From Bacteroidales bacterium (lineage in GTDB: Bacteria > Bacteroidota > Bacteroidia > Bacteroidales > TTA-H9), in assembly GCA_030656615.1 (NCBI GenBank), contig JAUSOY010000070.1, positions 21,630 to 85,629 of the forward strand: a stretch of DNA of 64,000 nt. Direction: 5' to 3'. Every line of letters starts with the position of its first letter. The first letter of the stretch is position 1. A program made the translations under genes and the position numbers. Below the pieces are notes generated by a model that worked only from the letters and a program-made list of their open reading frames with translations, ran no database searches and was not told the origin of the DNA. Shown here one piece after another: positions 25,815-35,640 of this stretch.

Positions 25815-26393
25815 GTGTACGCATCATTGCTGAGGACCTTCGTATTGATATTTTTCCTGTGTTCCGGATTATTTTCGGCGCAGGCGCAGGATACTCTTGT
25901 GCTTAATGCTACCCCTAAACATTCGCCTCATAAAGCAACCTTGTATTCTATGGCTTTACCAGGTCTTGGACAAGTATATAACAAGAAATACTGGAAGGTT
26001 CCCGTAATTTATGCTGGTGTTGGCGTTCTTGGATATTTCGCCATCACATATTCCAAACAATATCAAAAAGCGAAGGAGGCCTATAATTATGTTAATACAG
26101 GTCAGACATACCCGATCGATAATGACTTTGTAACAAGATATGATGCCGGACAGCTTAGGAGCTTGCGTGATTTTAACCGCAGGAATCTTGAATTTACCTA
26201 TATACTTGGTGGACTACTTTATCTGTTAAATGTTATTGATGCCACAGTAGATGCTCATTTTTACAATTTTGATATCAGCGACGATTTAAGCTTGAAGCTG
26301 GGCCCCGCGCCGGTTGAATTCCCGTCGGTAGGCGTCGTTATTTCTATTGGAAATTCTAGAAATAAACAGGCCAAAACCTTAAGCCTTCCTTAG
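25815..26393 (+). CDS. DUF5683-like membrane/exported protein
   Basis: The frame gives a signal peptide (VLIFFLCSGLFSAQAQ) followed by a domain with MALPGLGQVYNKKYWKVPVIY and GVLGYFAITYS, typical of Bacteroidota DUF5683 proteins, and ends with a membrane-adjacent Gly-rich tail. No ATG begins the family-like part; GTG 25815 and TTG 25827 are the best candidates, so the start is uncertain. It immediately follows parB. Its 3' end overlaps the convergent DUF2279-like gene by 38 bases. Function unknown. Confidence 0.75.
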   Translation: MYASLLRTFVLIFFLCSGLFSAQAQDTLVLNATPKHSPHKATLYSMALPGLGQVYNKKYWKVPVIYAGVGVLGYFAITYSKQYQKAKEAYNYVNTGQTYPIDNDFVTRYDAGQLRSLRDFNRRNLEFTYILGGLLYLLNVIDATVDAHFYNFDISDDLSLKLGPAPVEFPSVGVVISIGNSRNKQAKTLSLP

Positions 26394-27291
26394 CATCATA
26401 TTCCAGCGTTGGCATGGGGATTTTTATAAAATCCACTGCATGTAAAAAATACTTGAGGGTTTTCGATCGGACATTTAAACGTTTTAAGTCGATATCGAGC
26501 GATAAGTAAACTTGTTGTCTGCGTTGAAAATTCGGGATGTATTGACCTTTATCATTATACGATGGATTATTAAAAGCCCCGGTCATGCCCTCTACTCCAT
26601 AACCTAGAGCAATATTTAACCATGAAGGTAAGGATGACTCTTTAATAAATGATTTAGGATTTATTGACGCCCAGATGGTGATCCCATTATAATCCTTTAC
26701 AATTTGCTCCATCGGATTGCTGCCTAATAGTTCAGGCCTGTATTTGCTATAAATACTGGGGTGCCACGAATAACGAATACTGATTCTTTGTTCATTCCAT
26801 AATAACTCCTGTCCGGCGAAAATGAGAATTCCCCCGGCATCGGCTACCAGATCACCGGCAGAGGCACCATATTCTGGTGACAAACCATCAAATACTTCTA
26901 TACAACTCATGAAGGCTGTACTGAGTATGCTGCCGTATAATACCGCGTTTTTATTGCTCATTCCTGCCCATCGGGCCGACAAATGAGTCAGCCTTGCAAT
27001 GTGATAAGCTCCTGCCACATGCCCCGATTTATCCATCTGATTCCATTCGGCATTATCATTAAAAAAATGAAATGCCGAATTAGTTTTATCCTTATACCAA
27101 ATCGAATAGAGTCCGGCCATACTGCCAGTAAGTAATACCGCTTCTGATATTACAACAGCACTGATGCGATCCTTGCGTATTTGGGCCGGAAACTCCGGGT
27201 AAGGCTTAATGCTGTCCTGAGCTAAAGTAATATTGCTGTGCCCAAGATAAAAAATTATACATGCAGCAATGACCGTATGCTTGAATACCAT
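26356..27291 (-). CDS. DUF2279 (YfiM-like) exported protein
   Basis: The 311-residue protein has a signal peptide (residues 1-23), then NDNAEWNQMDKSGHVAGAYH and EVFDGLSPEYGASAGDLVADAGG, which are typical of DUF2279/YfiM-like proteins. Several membrane-touching segments and a beta-rich tail follow. The family's function is not established. It sits four bases after the phosphohexomutase gene, likely co-transcribed, and is convergent with the DUF5683-like gene. Confidence 0.78.
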   Translation of the reverse strand: MVFKHTVIAACIIFYLGHSNITLAQDSIKPYPEFPAQIRKDRISAVVISEAVLLTGSMAGLYSIWYKDKTNSAFHFFNDNAEWNQMDKSGHVAGAYHIARLTHLSARWAGMSNKNAVLYGSILSTAFMSCIEVFDGLSPEYGASAGDLVADAGGILIFAGQELLWNEQRISIRYSWHPSIYSKYRPELLGSNPMEQIVKDYNGITIWASINPKSFIKESSLPSWLNIALGYGVEGMTGAFNNPSYNDKGQYIPNFQRRQQVYLSLDIDLKRLNVRSKTLKYFLHAVDFIKIPMPTLEYDAKEGLRFWPVYF

Positions 27292-27295
27292 GGGG

Positions 27296-28639
27296 TTAAT
27301 TGCTAAATTTTTTCAGAATTTCACGAGTGGTTTCCAGTTTTTGCCGGAGAAGTTCCGTTGATTTGGCCTCGGCCAAAAATCGAAGATAGGGTTCGGTATT
27401 TGACGGCCGGATGTTATACCACCAATCGCTAAACTCGACCCGGTAACCATCAAAATCGTAATAAGCTGTTGGGATTTCCTGACTTGAAAAGTGTTTATTT
27501 ATGGCGTCCATGGCTTCCTGTTTTTTACCGATGCGGAAGTTGAGTTCGCCCGAATTCGCATAGACATCTATTCTTGAAATTAGCTTGGAAAGCGTAATTC
27601 CCTGTTCAGCAAAATCTGCAATAACTTTTAATAGCATCAAACAAGCAAGAATTCCCGAATCGGAATAATTAAAATCTTTAAAATAATAATGCCCGGCAAG
27701 TTCTCCACCAAAAAGGCCATCAATTTCCCTCAGTTTGAGTGCGGCGTAAGCACGGCCAACTCGCCACATATGAACCTCGGCACCCATTTTTTCGAGATAT
27801 TCAGTCACGCCTTTTGAAGTTCGAATATCCTGAAGAACCTTGCAGTTAAGTTTATCATCTGTAAAATAATGAGCCAATACGGCAATCATTAGATCGGGCC
27901 GGATAAAGTCAGCATTTTCATCCACAAACATTACCCGATCCGCATCGCCGTCAAAAATCACCCCGATATCCAGACTGTTTTCTTTTACCAGATTTTTTAT
28001 GGCTTCCTGATTTTCTTCTTCCAATGGGTTGGGATCATGGCCAGGGAAATTACCATCAGGATTTTCATTGATGTACAATACACCATCGCCAAAGAGTCTG
28101 CGTGCATATAATCCGGCCATACCATTCGAGCAATCGATGCCAATCTTTAATTTACCGGTTTCCGGACGGTGTGTAGCCAGAAATCGGAAATAATCTTCAC
28201 TTTTATTAAAGGGAATAATATGACCAGACTCTTCATGAGTGTTTAGGAGTTGTTGATTTAAACGATCCTCCAAATCTTTCAGACCACTGTCATAACCGAC
28301 CGGTAATGCATTTTTACGACTGATCTTCATCCCATTATACTTTGAAGGATTATGAGAAGCCGTTATCATTACGGATAATCCAAAGTCGAACTTTTCTGTA
28401 GACCAGTAAATTTGGGGTGTCGTGGTAATTCCTGCATCGTAAACATCGGCACCAGCATCTCGAATGCCACGGGCAAGATTATTAAAGATTTCGTCTGATG
28501 ATTCCCTTACATCTCTTCCGATAAGAATTTTTTTGACAGAAAATAAGGAAGGCAGGTTATTACCGATTCGATAGCAATCGTCGGAGGTAAAATCAATTCC
28601 ATAAATGCCACGGATATCGTAAGCTTTAAAAGCGTTCAT
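27296..28639 (-). CDS. manB: Phosphomannomutase/phosphoglucomutase (alpha-D-phosphohexomutase)
   Basis: The 447-residue enzyme has the four phosphohexomutase motifs: the phosphoserine loop VMITASHNPSKYNG (about residue 91), the metal loop GVIFDGDADRVMFVDE (about residue 231), the sugar-binding GELAGHYYFKDF (about residue 314) and the phosphate-binding RPSNTEPYLRFLAEA near the end. It interconverts hexose 1- and 6-phosphates for sugar-nucleotide and LPS synthesis. It follows mltG by 9 bases in the minus-strand cluster dapF-GNAT-mltG-manB-DUF2279. Confidence 0.93.
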   Translation of the reverse strand: MNAFKAYDIRGIYGIDFTSDDCYRIGNNLPSLFSVKKILIGRDVRESSDEIFNNLARGIRDAGADVYDAGITTTPQIYWSTEKFDFGLSVMITASHNPSKYNGMKISRKNALPVGYDSGLKDLEDRLNQQLLNTHEESGHIIPFNKSEDYFRFLATHRPETGKLKIGIDCSNGMAGLYARRLFGDGVLYINENPDGNFPGHDPNPLEEENQEAIKNLVKENSLDIGVIFDGDADRVMFVDENADFIRPDLMIAVLAHYFTDDKLNCKVLQDIRTSKGVTEYLEKMGAEVHMWRVGRAYAALKLREIDGLFGGELAGHYYFKDFNYSDSGILACLMLLKVIADFAEQGITLSKLISRIDVYANSGELNFRIGKKQEAMDAINKHFSSQEIPTAYYDFDGYRVEFSDWWYNIRPSNTEPYLRFLAEAKSTELLRQKLETTREILKKFSN

Positions 28640-28648
28640 GTATAAAAT

Positions 28649-29731
28649 TTACTTGTATATTTTCATTTGATTAAGTGCCCGACGGTATTTTTCTGCATTA
28701 ATAATGTGCTGTTCGGATGTGGCTGCAAAATTATGATAGCCCGATAAATCATCACGGGCACAGAAAAAGAAATAATGATGTTGTTCGTAATTTAGTACCG
28801 CATCAATGCTTGCAATTGACGGAATACAAATAGGGCCAGGAGGAAGGCCTGTGGATTGATATGTATTGTAAGGCGAATTAATTTCTTTATGAATATTGAG
28901 AATTCGCCTGAGTCCGAAATCATTGGCCGCAAATTTGAGTGTCGGATCGGCCTGAAGTGGCCATCCTGACTTCAGACGGTTAATATAAACTCCGGCAATT
29001 CTTGATTTTTCGTCGTTTTTATTCGATTCCTGATCAACTATACTGGCCAGAATTATTACTTCTACCTTATTCATTCCTGTTTTTTCGGCTTTTTCCAATC
29101 TTTCCTGATTCCAGAATTTTTCGTTTTCGCGCGCCATACGTTCAAAAAAGGCCGAGGTGTCTGTAGTCCACCACATTTCGTATGTGTTGGGAATGAATAA
29201 ACTAAGTGCAGTATACGTGTTTAGACCATATTTGGCGAGCAGGCTATCATTATTTAAATTTCTTAATAGGGCTAGGGAGTCTGTTTCGAGTTGCTGAGCG
29301 ATTCTTCCGGCAAACTGTTCTTTTGTGCGAATATTATTAAAAATGAGTTTAACGGGTTCCTGAGCGCCTGAACTCAGGATTCGGATCAGAGAAAGATTAC
29401 TAATTCCATCATTAATTTTATAGCGTCCTGGTTGAAAGGATTCCTCAAGTCCACGCCGTGCTGCCAGCCACTCAAAGCTTTTATGATCAGCGATAAATCC
29501 TTTCTCAAAAAGAAGAACTTTCAGATTATTGTAGGTCGATTTAGATGGAATGCAGATGTAATCATAACCTCCTTGTTTTACCCAGACATTTGCCGCGAAA
29601 ATAACATTATAAAGCCTATAAAGCATAGTACCGCTTACTCCCAGAGCAATTAGAAGAAGATAAAATAAGACACGTTGTAGTGGAGATTTTTTTTTCTTTC
29701 GATCGGCGTAATTTCTGTAGTATTGTGCCAT
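28649..29731 (-). CDS. mltG: Endolytic peptidoglycan transglycosylase MltG
   Basis: The 360-residue protein has one N-terminal membrane segment (VLFYLLLIALGVSGTMLYRL) and the YceG/MltG fold with the catalytic region ILASIVDQESNKNDEKSRIAG (Glu in DQES), the IAGVYINRLKSGWPLQADPT core and the STGLPPGPICIPS segment typical of the family. MltG cuts nascent glycan strands to set their length. The gene precedes manB with 9 bases between. Confidence 0.93.
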   Translation of the reverse strand: MAQYYRNYADRKKKKSPLQRVLFYLLLIALGVSGTMLYRLYNVIFAANVWVKQGGYDYICIPSKSTYNNLKVLLFEKGFIADHKSFEWLAARRGLEESFQPGRYKINDGISNLSLIRILSSGAQEPVKLIFNNIRTKEQFAGRIAQQLETDSLALLRNLNNDSLLAKYGLNTYTALSLFIPNTYEMWWTTDTSAFFERMARENEKFWNQERLEKAEKTGMNKVEVIILASIVDQESNKNDEKSRIAGVYINRLKSGWPLQADPTLKFAANDFGLRRILNIHKEINSPYNTYQSTGLPPGPICIPSIASIDAVLNYEQHHYFFFCARDDLSGYHNFAATSEQHIINAEKYRRALNQMKIYK

Positions 29732-29736
29732 AGCGC

Positions 29737-30276
29737 TTAATCGGATTTTAACAATTGAAGAAATATTTCATCGGCCCATTGGTCATTAATCATTAACCAC
29801 TCTCTCTTTCGGCCATTAATCTGAAAACCAAGTTTTTGAAAAAGGCGCATACTGGCCTCGTTGTCGGTGGATATATTGCAAAATAACTGATGTAACTGTA
29901 AATGTTCGAAGCTATATTTCAACATCAGTTTTAAGGCTTGCGTAGCATACGTTTTCCGCTGATATTCGGGAATAATTAAGATACCTATTCCTGCCCGGTG
30001 ATGCACTGGTTCAAATTCAAATAAATCTACGGTACCAATGGTTTTTCGGGTGGCTTTTGTTCCTGATACTAAATCAATCATTAGTCTCAATTGCCTGTGT
30101 GCAAAAATATCGGCCGGATTATTCAGAATGTATTGTTCGAGAGTAAAACGGCTAAAAGGAGCCAGTGTATTACTGACATGCCACAGACTCTCATCATTTT
30201 CCCAACGGTACAATAAATCCACATCCGAGGGTTCGGGTGCTCGTAACTGTATTTCTGAAGATCGTAATTTCATCAT
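29737..30276 (-). CDS. GNAT-family N-acetyltransferase (RimJ/RimL-like)
   Basis: The 179-residue protein follows the RimJ/L pattern: LRAPEPSDVDLLYRWENDES at the start, GIGILIIPEYQRKTYATQAL as acetyl-CoA-binding strand and loop, then the conserved C-terminal NISTDNEASMRLFQKLGF. The substrate amine is unknown. It lies between dapF and mltG in the same direction. Confidence 0.9.
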   Translation of the reverse strand: MMKLRSSEIQLRAPEPSDVDLLYRWENDESLWHVSNTLAPFSRFTLEQYILNNPADIFAHRQLRLMIDLVSGTKATRKTIGTVDLFEFEPVHHRAGIGILIIPEYQRKTYATQALKLMLKYSFEHLQLHQLFCNISTDNEASMRLFQKLGFQINGRKREWLMINDQWADEIFLQLLKSD

Positions 30277-30294
30277 TCCGTTTTTTTGTGAGAA

Positions 30295-31086
30295 TTATAA
30301 TTCAATTTCTCCTTCGAATACCCGCATAGCTGGTCCTTCCAGCATTATTTGCCGAAATCCGCCTTGTACTGTTTCGTAATGAACTTTTAATGAACCGCCC
30401 AATGTGTGAATGGGTATTTCCCCATTTCGTGTACCCTGCAAAAATGCATACGCCAGAGCTGATGCCGTTACACCAGTGCCACAGCTGAGTGTTTCATTTT
30501 CCACCCCACGCTCATAGGTCCTAACAAATAAGGAATCTTGCTGTTCTTCTACAATATTTACGTTTATTCCCTCCGGTGCAAAATCATCGCTGTATCGGAT
30601 TTTTTTTCCTTCTGCCAAAATGTCAACATTGCTGACATTTTTCTCAAAACGGACATAATGTGGTGAACCGGTATTTAATACAAAAATATTTTTGCTCAGT
30701 TGCTGAATGTTATTTACATCGGATAATTGAAGTAAAATAGTACAATTCAAATTGTTATGTTCTGTTATTGTTGCCTGATGCAGTCCGTCAATCGCTGTGA
30801 AATGGCAGCTTGTGCCACTCAGCTGCTGATGAAATGCAAAAGCAGCAAAACACCTTCCACCATTCCCGCACATACTGGCTTCGCGTCCATCAGAATTATA
30901 ATAGGTCATGAATAGTTCTCCTGATTCATTGACGTATAACTCAATCAATCCATCGGCTCCAATACCAAAATGACGATGGCAAAGGTGTGCTATTTGCTTT
31001 TCTGTCAGGATTTTAAGTTCAGAATCCTTCCGGAGCATTATAAAATCATTACCCGTTCCGTGATATTTATAAAAGTGAAGTTTCAT
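30295..31086 (-). CDS. dapF: Diaminopimelate epimerase
   Basis: The 263-residue enzyme converts LL- to meso-diaminopimelate for lysine and cell wall. Both catalytic cysteines lie in conserved contexts: MCGNGGRCFAAF (about residue 72) and TLSCGTGVTASALAYA (about residue 206), with YHGTGNDFIM at the N-terminus. With dapD elsewhere in the window this is a second step of the same pathway. It is the first gene of a five-gene minus-strand run. Confidence 0.95.
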   Translation of the reverse strand: MKLHFYKYHGTGNDFIMLRKDSELKILTEKQIAHLCHRHFGIGADGLIELYVNESGELFMTYYNSDGREASMCGNGGRCFAAFAFHQQLSGTSCHFTAIDGLHQATITEHNNLNCTILLQLSDVNNIQQLSKNIFVLNTGSPHYVRFEKNVSNVDILAEGKKIRYSDDFAPEGINVNIVEEQQDSLFVRTYERGVENETLSCGTGVTASALAYAFLQGTRNGEIPIHTLGGSLKVHYETVQGGFRQIMLEGPAMRVFEGEIEL

Positions 31087-31356
31087 TCAATCCGAATTGG
31101 CGTTTAAGCGATTTAATGTTCAAAATTAATCATTTTCCTGCCAATGAGCGAGATCAACCTTATCGGCATTAACACAGTATTAACTTATATGGGTATAGAA
31201 TTTGTAGATAATGCGTACTGACGCTTTTTATGGTCTTCAATATTAACACTCTTTAACCTTAGACGATGAAATATGAAGATTATTGATGCGTTTTAATCTG
31301 AGTTAATTCAGATGAATTTTTTATCTCATTAAATAACTAATTAAATTTCACCAGCA
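31087..31356. other. Intergenic region between dapF and the DegP gene
   Basis: It is 270 bases with no credible gene. It is AT-rich and holds the divergent 5' regions of dapF and the DegP gene. No clear regulatory element was identified. Confidence 0.5.
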
Positions 31357-32796
31357 ATGAAAAAATATGTTTTCATGTTTTTGGTAGCCTTTTTAGGAGG
31401 GCTTATTGCTCTGGCTACCTATACTTTTATTAACAGAAATGATTCCATGGTGGATGCCGAACGTCCTCAACCAATGCCCCAGATGGTTCTTGCTGGCGGG
31501 GCTCCGGCTACTCCTCCTGATTTTGTAAATGCCGCAGATATAACCGTACATTCTGTTGTTCATATAAAAGCGGAATTTACCCGTAAGAATAATCTTTATA
31601 ATGATTTTTTTGAGGGATTTTTAAATCCCCATGGAAACAGGGGTCCCCAGGCAATTATTGGTACAGGCTCAGGCGTAATCGTGTCAAATGATGGATATAT
31701 TGTTACTAATAATCATGTAGTTCAGGATGCCGGTAAAATTGAAGTAACCCTTAATGATAAGCGTTCCTATATGGCAAAAGTGATAGGTGCTGATGCATCC
31801 ACCGATATCGCGCTTATTAAAATAGAAGCAACAGATCTACCATTTATAATATATGGTAACTCTGACTTGGTAAAGGTTGGTGAGTGGGTGATGGCCGTAG
31901 GTAATCCCTTTAACCTTACAAGTACTGTTACGGCTGGCATTGTTAGTGCTAAAGCCCGTAATATAAATATTCTCAATAATCCGGATGGTACAAGCATTGA
32001 GTCTTTTATACAGACAGATGCTGCAGTTAATCGTGGCAATAGTGGTGGTGCTCTTGTAAATACCAATGGCGAACTTATAGGTATAAATGCTGCCATCGCT
32101 TCGGGAAATGGATTTTATAACGGTTATAGTTTTGCTATTCCCGTGAATATCGTACGAAAGGTTGTACGTGATTTTATGCAATATGGCGAAATACAAAGGG
32201 CATATCTTGGCGTTCAGATACAGGAAGTAGATGCAGGCCTGGCAAAAGAAAAATCTCTTGAGAATATTAAAGGTGTCTATATTTCCGGTTTAATGGAAAA
32301 AAGTTCTGCCGAAAAGGCAGGAATGAAGGTGGGGGATATCATTACCCGCGTGCAAAATACGGAAGTAAATACCAATGCTGAATTGATTGAAATAGTCAGC
32401 CAGTATAGTCCGGGTGATAAATTAGCTATTGAAGTTATACGGGGAGGTGATAAGAAGAAATTTGATGTCACCTTGACGAATGATGCCGGAACAACTAAAA
32501 TAGTAAAGCGCGAAGAATCCGACTTTCTTGATAATTTGGGAGCTTCTTTCCGCCCGATTACGCAAGAGCAGAAAAGCGGACTTAATATTTCAAACGGGGT
32601 AGAGGTGGCCGAACTTTCTCAAGGACCTCTGGCTTCGATTGGAATAAAAAAAGGATTTATTATTACACGCATCGACCGGGTAAAAGTGAATTCAATTCAG
32701 GATATAAAAGATGCATTGAAGGGAAAACGGGGTGGAATATTAATTGAAGGCCTGTATCCCAATGGAATGAGAGCATATTATGGCTTGGGCTTATAA
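31357..32796 (+). CDS. degP: DegP/HtrA-family periplasmic serine protease
   Basis: The 479-residue protein has an N-terminal membrane or signal segment, a trypsin-like domain with the triad His120 (VTNNHVV), Asp150 (STDIALIKI) and Ser229 (NRGNSGGAL), and two PDZ domains (the first about 265-360 with YLGVQIQEV, the second about 395-479). It would degrade or refold damaged envelope proteins. It has its own 5' region and is followed by the sigma factor gene. Confidence 0.95.
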   Translation: MKKYVFMFLVAFLGGLIALATYTFINRNDSMVDAERPQPMPQMVLAGGAPATPPDFVNAADITVHSVVHIKAEFTRKNNLYNDFFEGFLNPHGNRGPQAIIGTGSGVIVSNDGYIVTNNHVVQDAGKIEVTLNDKRSYMAKVIGADASTDIALIKIEATDLPFIIYGNSDLVKVGEWVMAVGNPFNLTSTVTAGIVSAKARNINILNNPDGTSIESFIQTDAAVNRGNSGGALVNTNGELIGINAAIASGNGFYNGYSFAIPVNIVRKVVRDFMQYGEIQRAYLGVQIQEVDAGLAKEKSLENIKGVYISGLMEKSSAEKAGMKVGDIITRVQNTEVNTNAELIEIVSQYSPGDKLAIEVIRGGDKKKFDVTLTNDAGTTKIVKREESDFLDNLGASFRPITQEQKSGLNISNGVEVAELSQGPLASIGIKKGFIITRIDRVKVNSIQDIKDALKGKRGGILIEGLYPNGMRAYYGLGL

Positions 32797-32905
32797 ATTT
32801 ATTGGAAATAATTTGTGAAATCAAAGTATGTTCCATATATTTAGGTCGATTGAACCATTTTAATGTTCTATGGTTTATTAATAACACAATATAAAATACC
32901 AGTAA

Positions 32906-33772
32906 ATGAGGCAATTAAAAATTACCAAATCCATCACAAACCGTGAAACGGCTTCTTTGGACAAATATCTTCAGGATATTGGAAAAGAAGAATTAATTAC
33001 GGCTGAGGAAGAGGTAAAACTGGCTCAGCGTATTCATGATGGCGATCAACTGGCTCTCGAAAAATTATGCAAAGCCAATTTAAGGTTCGTAGTTTCCGTG
33101 GCAAAGCAATATCAGAATCAGGGGCTGAGCCTACCGGATCTTATCAATGAAGGAAATCTTGGGCTTATAAAAGCAGCTCAGAAATTCGACGAAACCCGTG
33201 GATTTAAATTTATTTCATATGCTGTATGGTGGATACGCCAATCAATTTTACAAGCACTTGCTGAACAATCGCGTATTGTCCGCTTACCTTTGAATCAGGT
33301 TGGTTCACTTAATAAGGTTAAAAAAGCGGTATCAAAACTCGAACAAAAGCTTGAACGTCCCCCATCAGCAGCCGAAATTGCTGAAAATCTTGATGTACCC
33401 ATCAATAAAATAGATTCAGTACTGAAAATCAGTACGCGTTATGTTTCTATGGATGCTCCCCTGGCCGACGATGAAGATACAAAGTTCATCGATATTTTTG
33501 TCAATGACGATTCGGTTCATACCGACGATGCCCTGATTAAAGAATCGCTTTCTTGCGAAATTCAGCGCACATTATCCACACTTTCAGAAAAAGAAAGGGA
33601 TGTTATTTGCATGTACTATGGAATTGGCTTGAATCATGGACTTACCCTAGAAGAAATTGGTGCCAAATTCGACCTTACCCGCGAACGAGTACGCCAGATT
33701 AAAGAAAAAGCCATACGCAGGCTTAAACACACCTCGCGGAGCCGATTGCTTAAAGCATATCTCGGACAGTAA
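32906..33772 (+). CDS. rpoD: Primary RNA polymerase sigma factor (short Bacteroidota RpoD)
   Basis: At 288 residues it lacks region 1.1 and the long spacer, as is usual for the Bacteroidota primary sigma factor. Region 2 has [37 protein letters not shown] and [16 protein letters not shown]. Region 4 ends with [20 protein letters not shown]. It would recognise the TTG / TAnnTTTG boxes seen elsewhere in this window. The gene ends in a strong terminator. Confidence 0.95.
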   Translation: MRQLKITKSITNRETASLDKYLQDIGKEELITAEEEVKLAQRIHDGDQLALEKLCKANLRFVVSVAKQYQNQGLSLPDLINEGNLGLIKAAQKFDETRGFKFISYAVWWIRQSILQALAEQSRIVRLPLNQVGSLNKVKKAVSKLEQKLERPPSAAEIAENLDVPINKIDSVLKISTRYVSMDAPLADDEDTKFIDIFVNDDSVHTDDALIKESLSCEIQRTLSTLSEKERDVICMYYGIGLNHGLTLEEIGAKFDLTRERVRQIKEKAIRRLKHTSRSRLLKAYLGQ

Positions 33773-33785
33773 ATCATTTTTCAGG

Positions 33786-33814
33786 AAGAACGCCAACACG
33801 GCGTTCTTTTTTTT
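33786..33814 (+). terminator. Intrinsic terminator after rpoD
   Basis: AAGAACGCC (33786-33794) pairs with GGCGTTCTT (33800-33808) and is followed by a run of T, 13 bases after the rpoD stop codon. Confidence 0.9.
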
Positions 33815-33877
33815 GCTTTTAATTGTTTGAGATAACTTGGAATTTATAGTACTTTGGTGCTTTAATGACACCAAACG

Positions 33878-35569
33878 ATGAGAAAGCTGATTTTTTTAAT
33901 TGTGTTAATCTGTGCTGTAGTTTCAGTAAACGCTCAGGGTCGTGCTGAATATGCCAGTATTTCAGGAAATGAGGTACTGAAAAATGCTGATTTGACAATT
34001 TTATTGAATTTTGATAACAGAACTCAGGTATACAAACAAAGTAATAAACCATTGGTCGATTTTGCTATTCAGGAGGCCAGCATTACCGATTATGAAACCG
34101 GACAAATTCGGTATTATGCCACACGTGATGGAAATTGCCTGGTTTCCTATTTGCGACCTTTGGCTGATAATCCGGTATTTGAAGAAACAGGAAAAACCGA
34201 TAGTATCCTCGGTTATTTATGCCATCATGCCAAGACAATTGTTTTCGGTAATACTATCGAAATTTGGTATGCCAGCGTCAATGGAATATCGGGTTCTCCA
34301 TGGTCATCATATCAGCATGGGAAAGATTTGATATTCAAAATTCTCCGGAATGGAAGTTATGGCGCAATTTTGCAAATGTTTATGATGCCTACACGACAGT
34401 CGATACGAGTCCCGGAAAACTGGGGTGAAGAAACGGATCAGGCTGGTTATCGTCAATTTTTGAATCAGGCTTACATCAAAAGGGTGGAAGTATTTAACAA
34501 CGATTCTTTATACTGGGGAGCAGAAAATGGTAAAACCAGTCAACTTGAATCAGGTCGTAGCATCCATTTTGCCGGTGGAACTTTTATTATGAAAAAAGTA
34601 AAACTTCCCAAAATTACTGCAGATTATCAGTTATTTGCTGAATTGAGTGAATGGTCAGCGGGCGATGCTTACGATAGAACTGGTTCGGTGTTTTTTCTGA
34701 TGCCAGGAAGTGAAAAAGCTTTTTTTAAAGCGTTGGATATGCACCCCGATTCATTACCAGGTATTCATGGTAAGGATGGAAAGTTTTATCAGGGATATGT
34801 TCCAAAGAACACTTACTTTCCTCCGGTTGAAATTATGCGATTTTTTACTCCATTTGGTGTGAGACAGTATAACGAAAAAGTGAAAGTGAATGGAATTCAA
34901 TGGAACGATTCGGTTTTATACAGCCAGGAGATATCGCATTTACTTCCCGTATTGAAGGGTGAAATATACATTGGGGCATATATTGGGAATTATGATAAAG
35001 GTGGTCACCGGATCAATCTTAACCTGAAGTATTTCCCGGGTACTCTAGTTATAGAAGAAATTCCTGAAGAAAATCGATTTGTACTTCCATTGTTTAATAC
35101 AGTGAACATCCTTGAAATGGCCGGGCAGGCTTATAGTACTTTATTTATCGACGATTCTCTAAGGATTGAATTTAACGTGCCTGAGGGCAGCAAGGATTTG
35201 AAAATCATCTATACGGCTACCGGTCATGGTGGTTGGAGTGAGGGCGATGAGTTTGTTCGTAAAGAACATCGTTTTTATCTGGATGGTAATCCCCTGTATC
35301 ATTTTACTCCTTGGCGCACCGATTGCATGTGTTACCGCTCATCGAATCCTGCATCCGGAAACTTCTGGAATGGATTATCATCATCCGATTATAGTCGCTC
35401 AGGTTGGTGTCCGGGTTCTTTATCATACCCGGTTGAAATATCCTTGGGTAAGTTATCTGCCGGAAAACATACACTAATGCTGACTATTCCAGCCGGTAAA
35501 CCCGATGGGAATGGTTTTTCATTCTGGAATGTTTCTGCGGTTTTGGTTGGTATTAAAGATTCTAATTGA
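33878..35569 (+). CDS. PNGase F-like peptide N-glycosidase (secreted)
   Basis: The 563-residue protein has a signal peptide (residues 1-19, CAVVSVNAQ), an N-terminal domain, and a C-terminal region with the hallmarks of the PNGase F family: GHGGWSEGDEF, FTPWRTDCMCYRSSNPASG and NFWNGLSSSDYSRSGWCPG, followed by a jelly-roll tail. Enzymes of this family release N-glycans from glycoproteins by cleaving the Asn-GlcNAc bond. The likely substrate is host or environmental glycoprotein. It stands alone in this region, with a terminator before it. Confidence 0.85.
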   Translation: MRKLIFLIVLICAVVSVNAQGRAEYASISGNEVLKNADLTILLNFDNRTQVYKQSNKPLVDFAIQEASITDYETGQIRYYATRDGNCLVSYLRPLADNPVFEETGKTDSILGYLCHHAKTIVFGNTIEIWYASVNGISGSPWSSYQHGKDLIFKILRNGSYGAILQMFMMPTRQSIRVPENWGEETDQAGYRQFLNQAYIKRVEVFNNDSLYWGAENGKTSQLESGRSIHFAGGTFIMKKVKLPKITADYQLFAELSEWSAGDAYDRTGSVFFLMPGSEKAFFKALDMHPDSLPGIHGKDGKFYQGYVPKNTYFPPVEIMRFFTPFGVRQYNEKVKVNGIQWNDSVLYSQEISHLLPVLKGEIYIGAYIGNYDKGGHRINLNLKYFPGTLVIEEIPEENRFVLPLFNTVNILEMAGQAYSTLFIDDSLRIEFNVPEGSKDLKIIYTATGHGGWSEGDEFVRKEHRFYLDGNPLYHFTPWRTDCMCYRSSNPASGNFWNGLSSSDYSRSGWCPGSLSYPVEISLGKLSAGKHTLMLTIPAGKPDGNGFSFWNVSAVLVGIKDSN

Positions 35570-35640
35570 TAAACCATGAACATTATTTCCAAATCTATCG
35601 GCTGAATGTTTTGTCTTTTAAACGAAAAAATCAAATTAAA

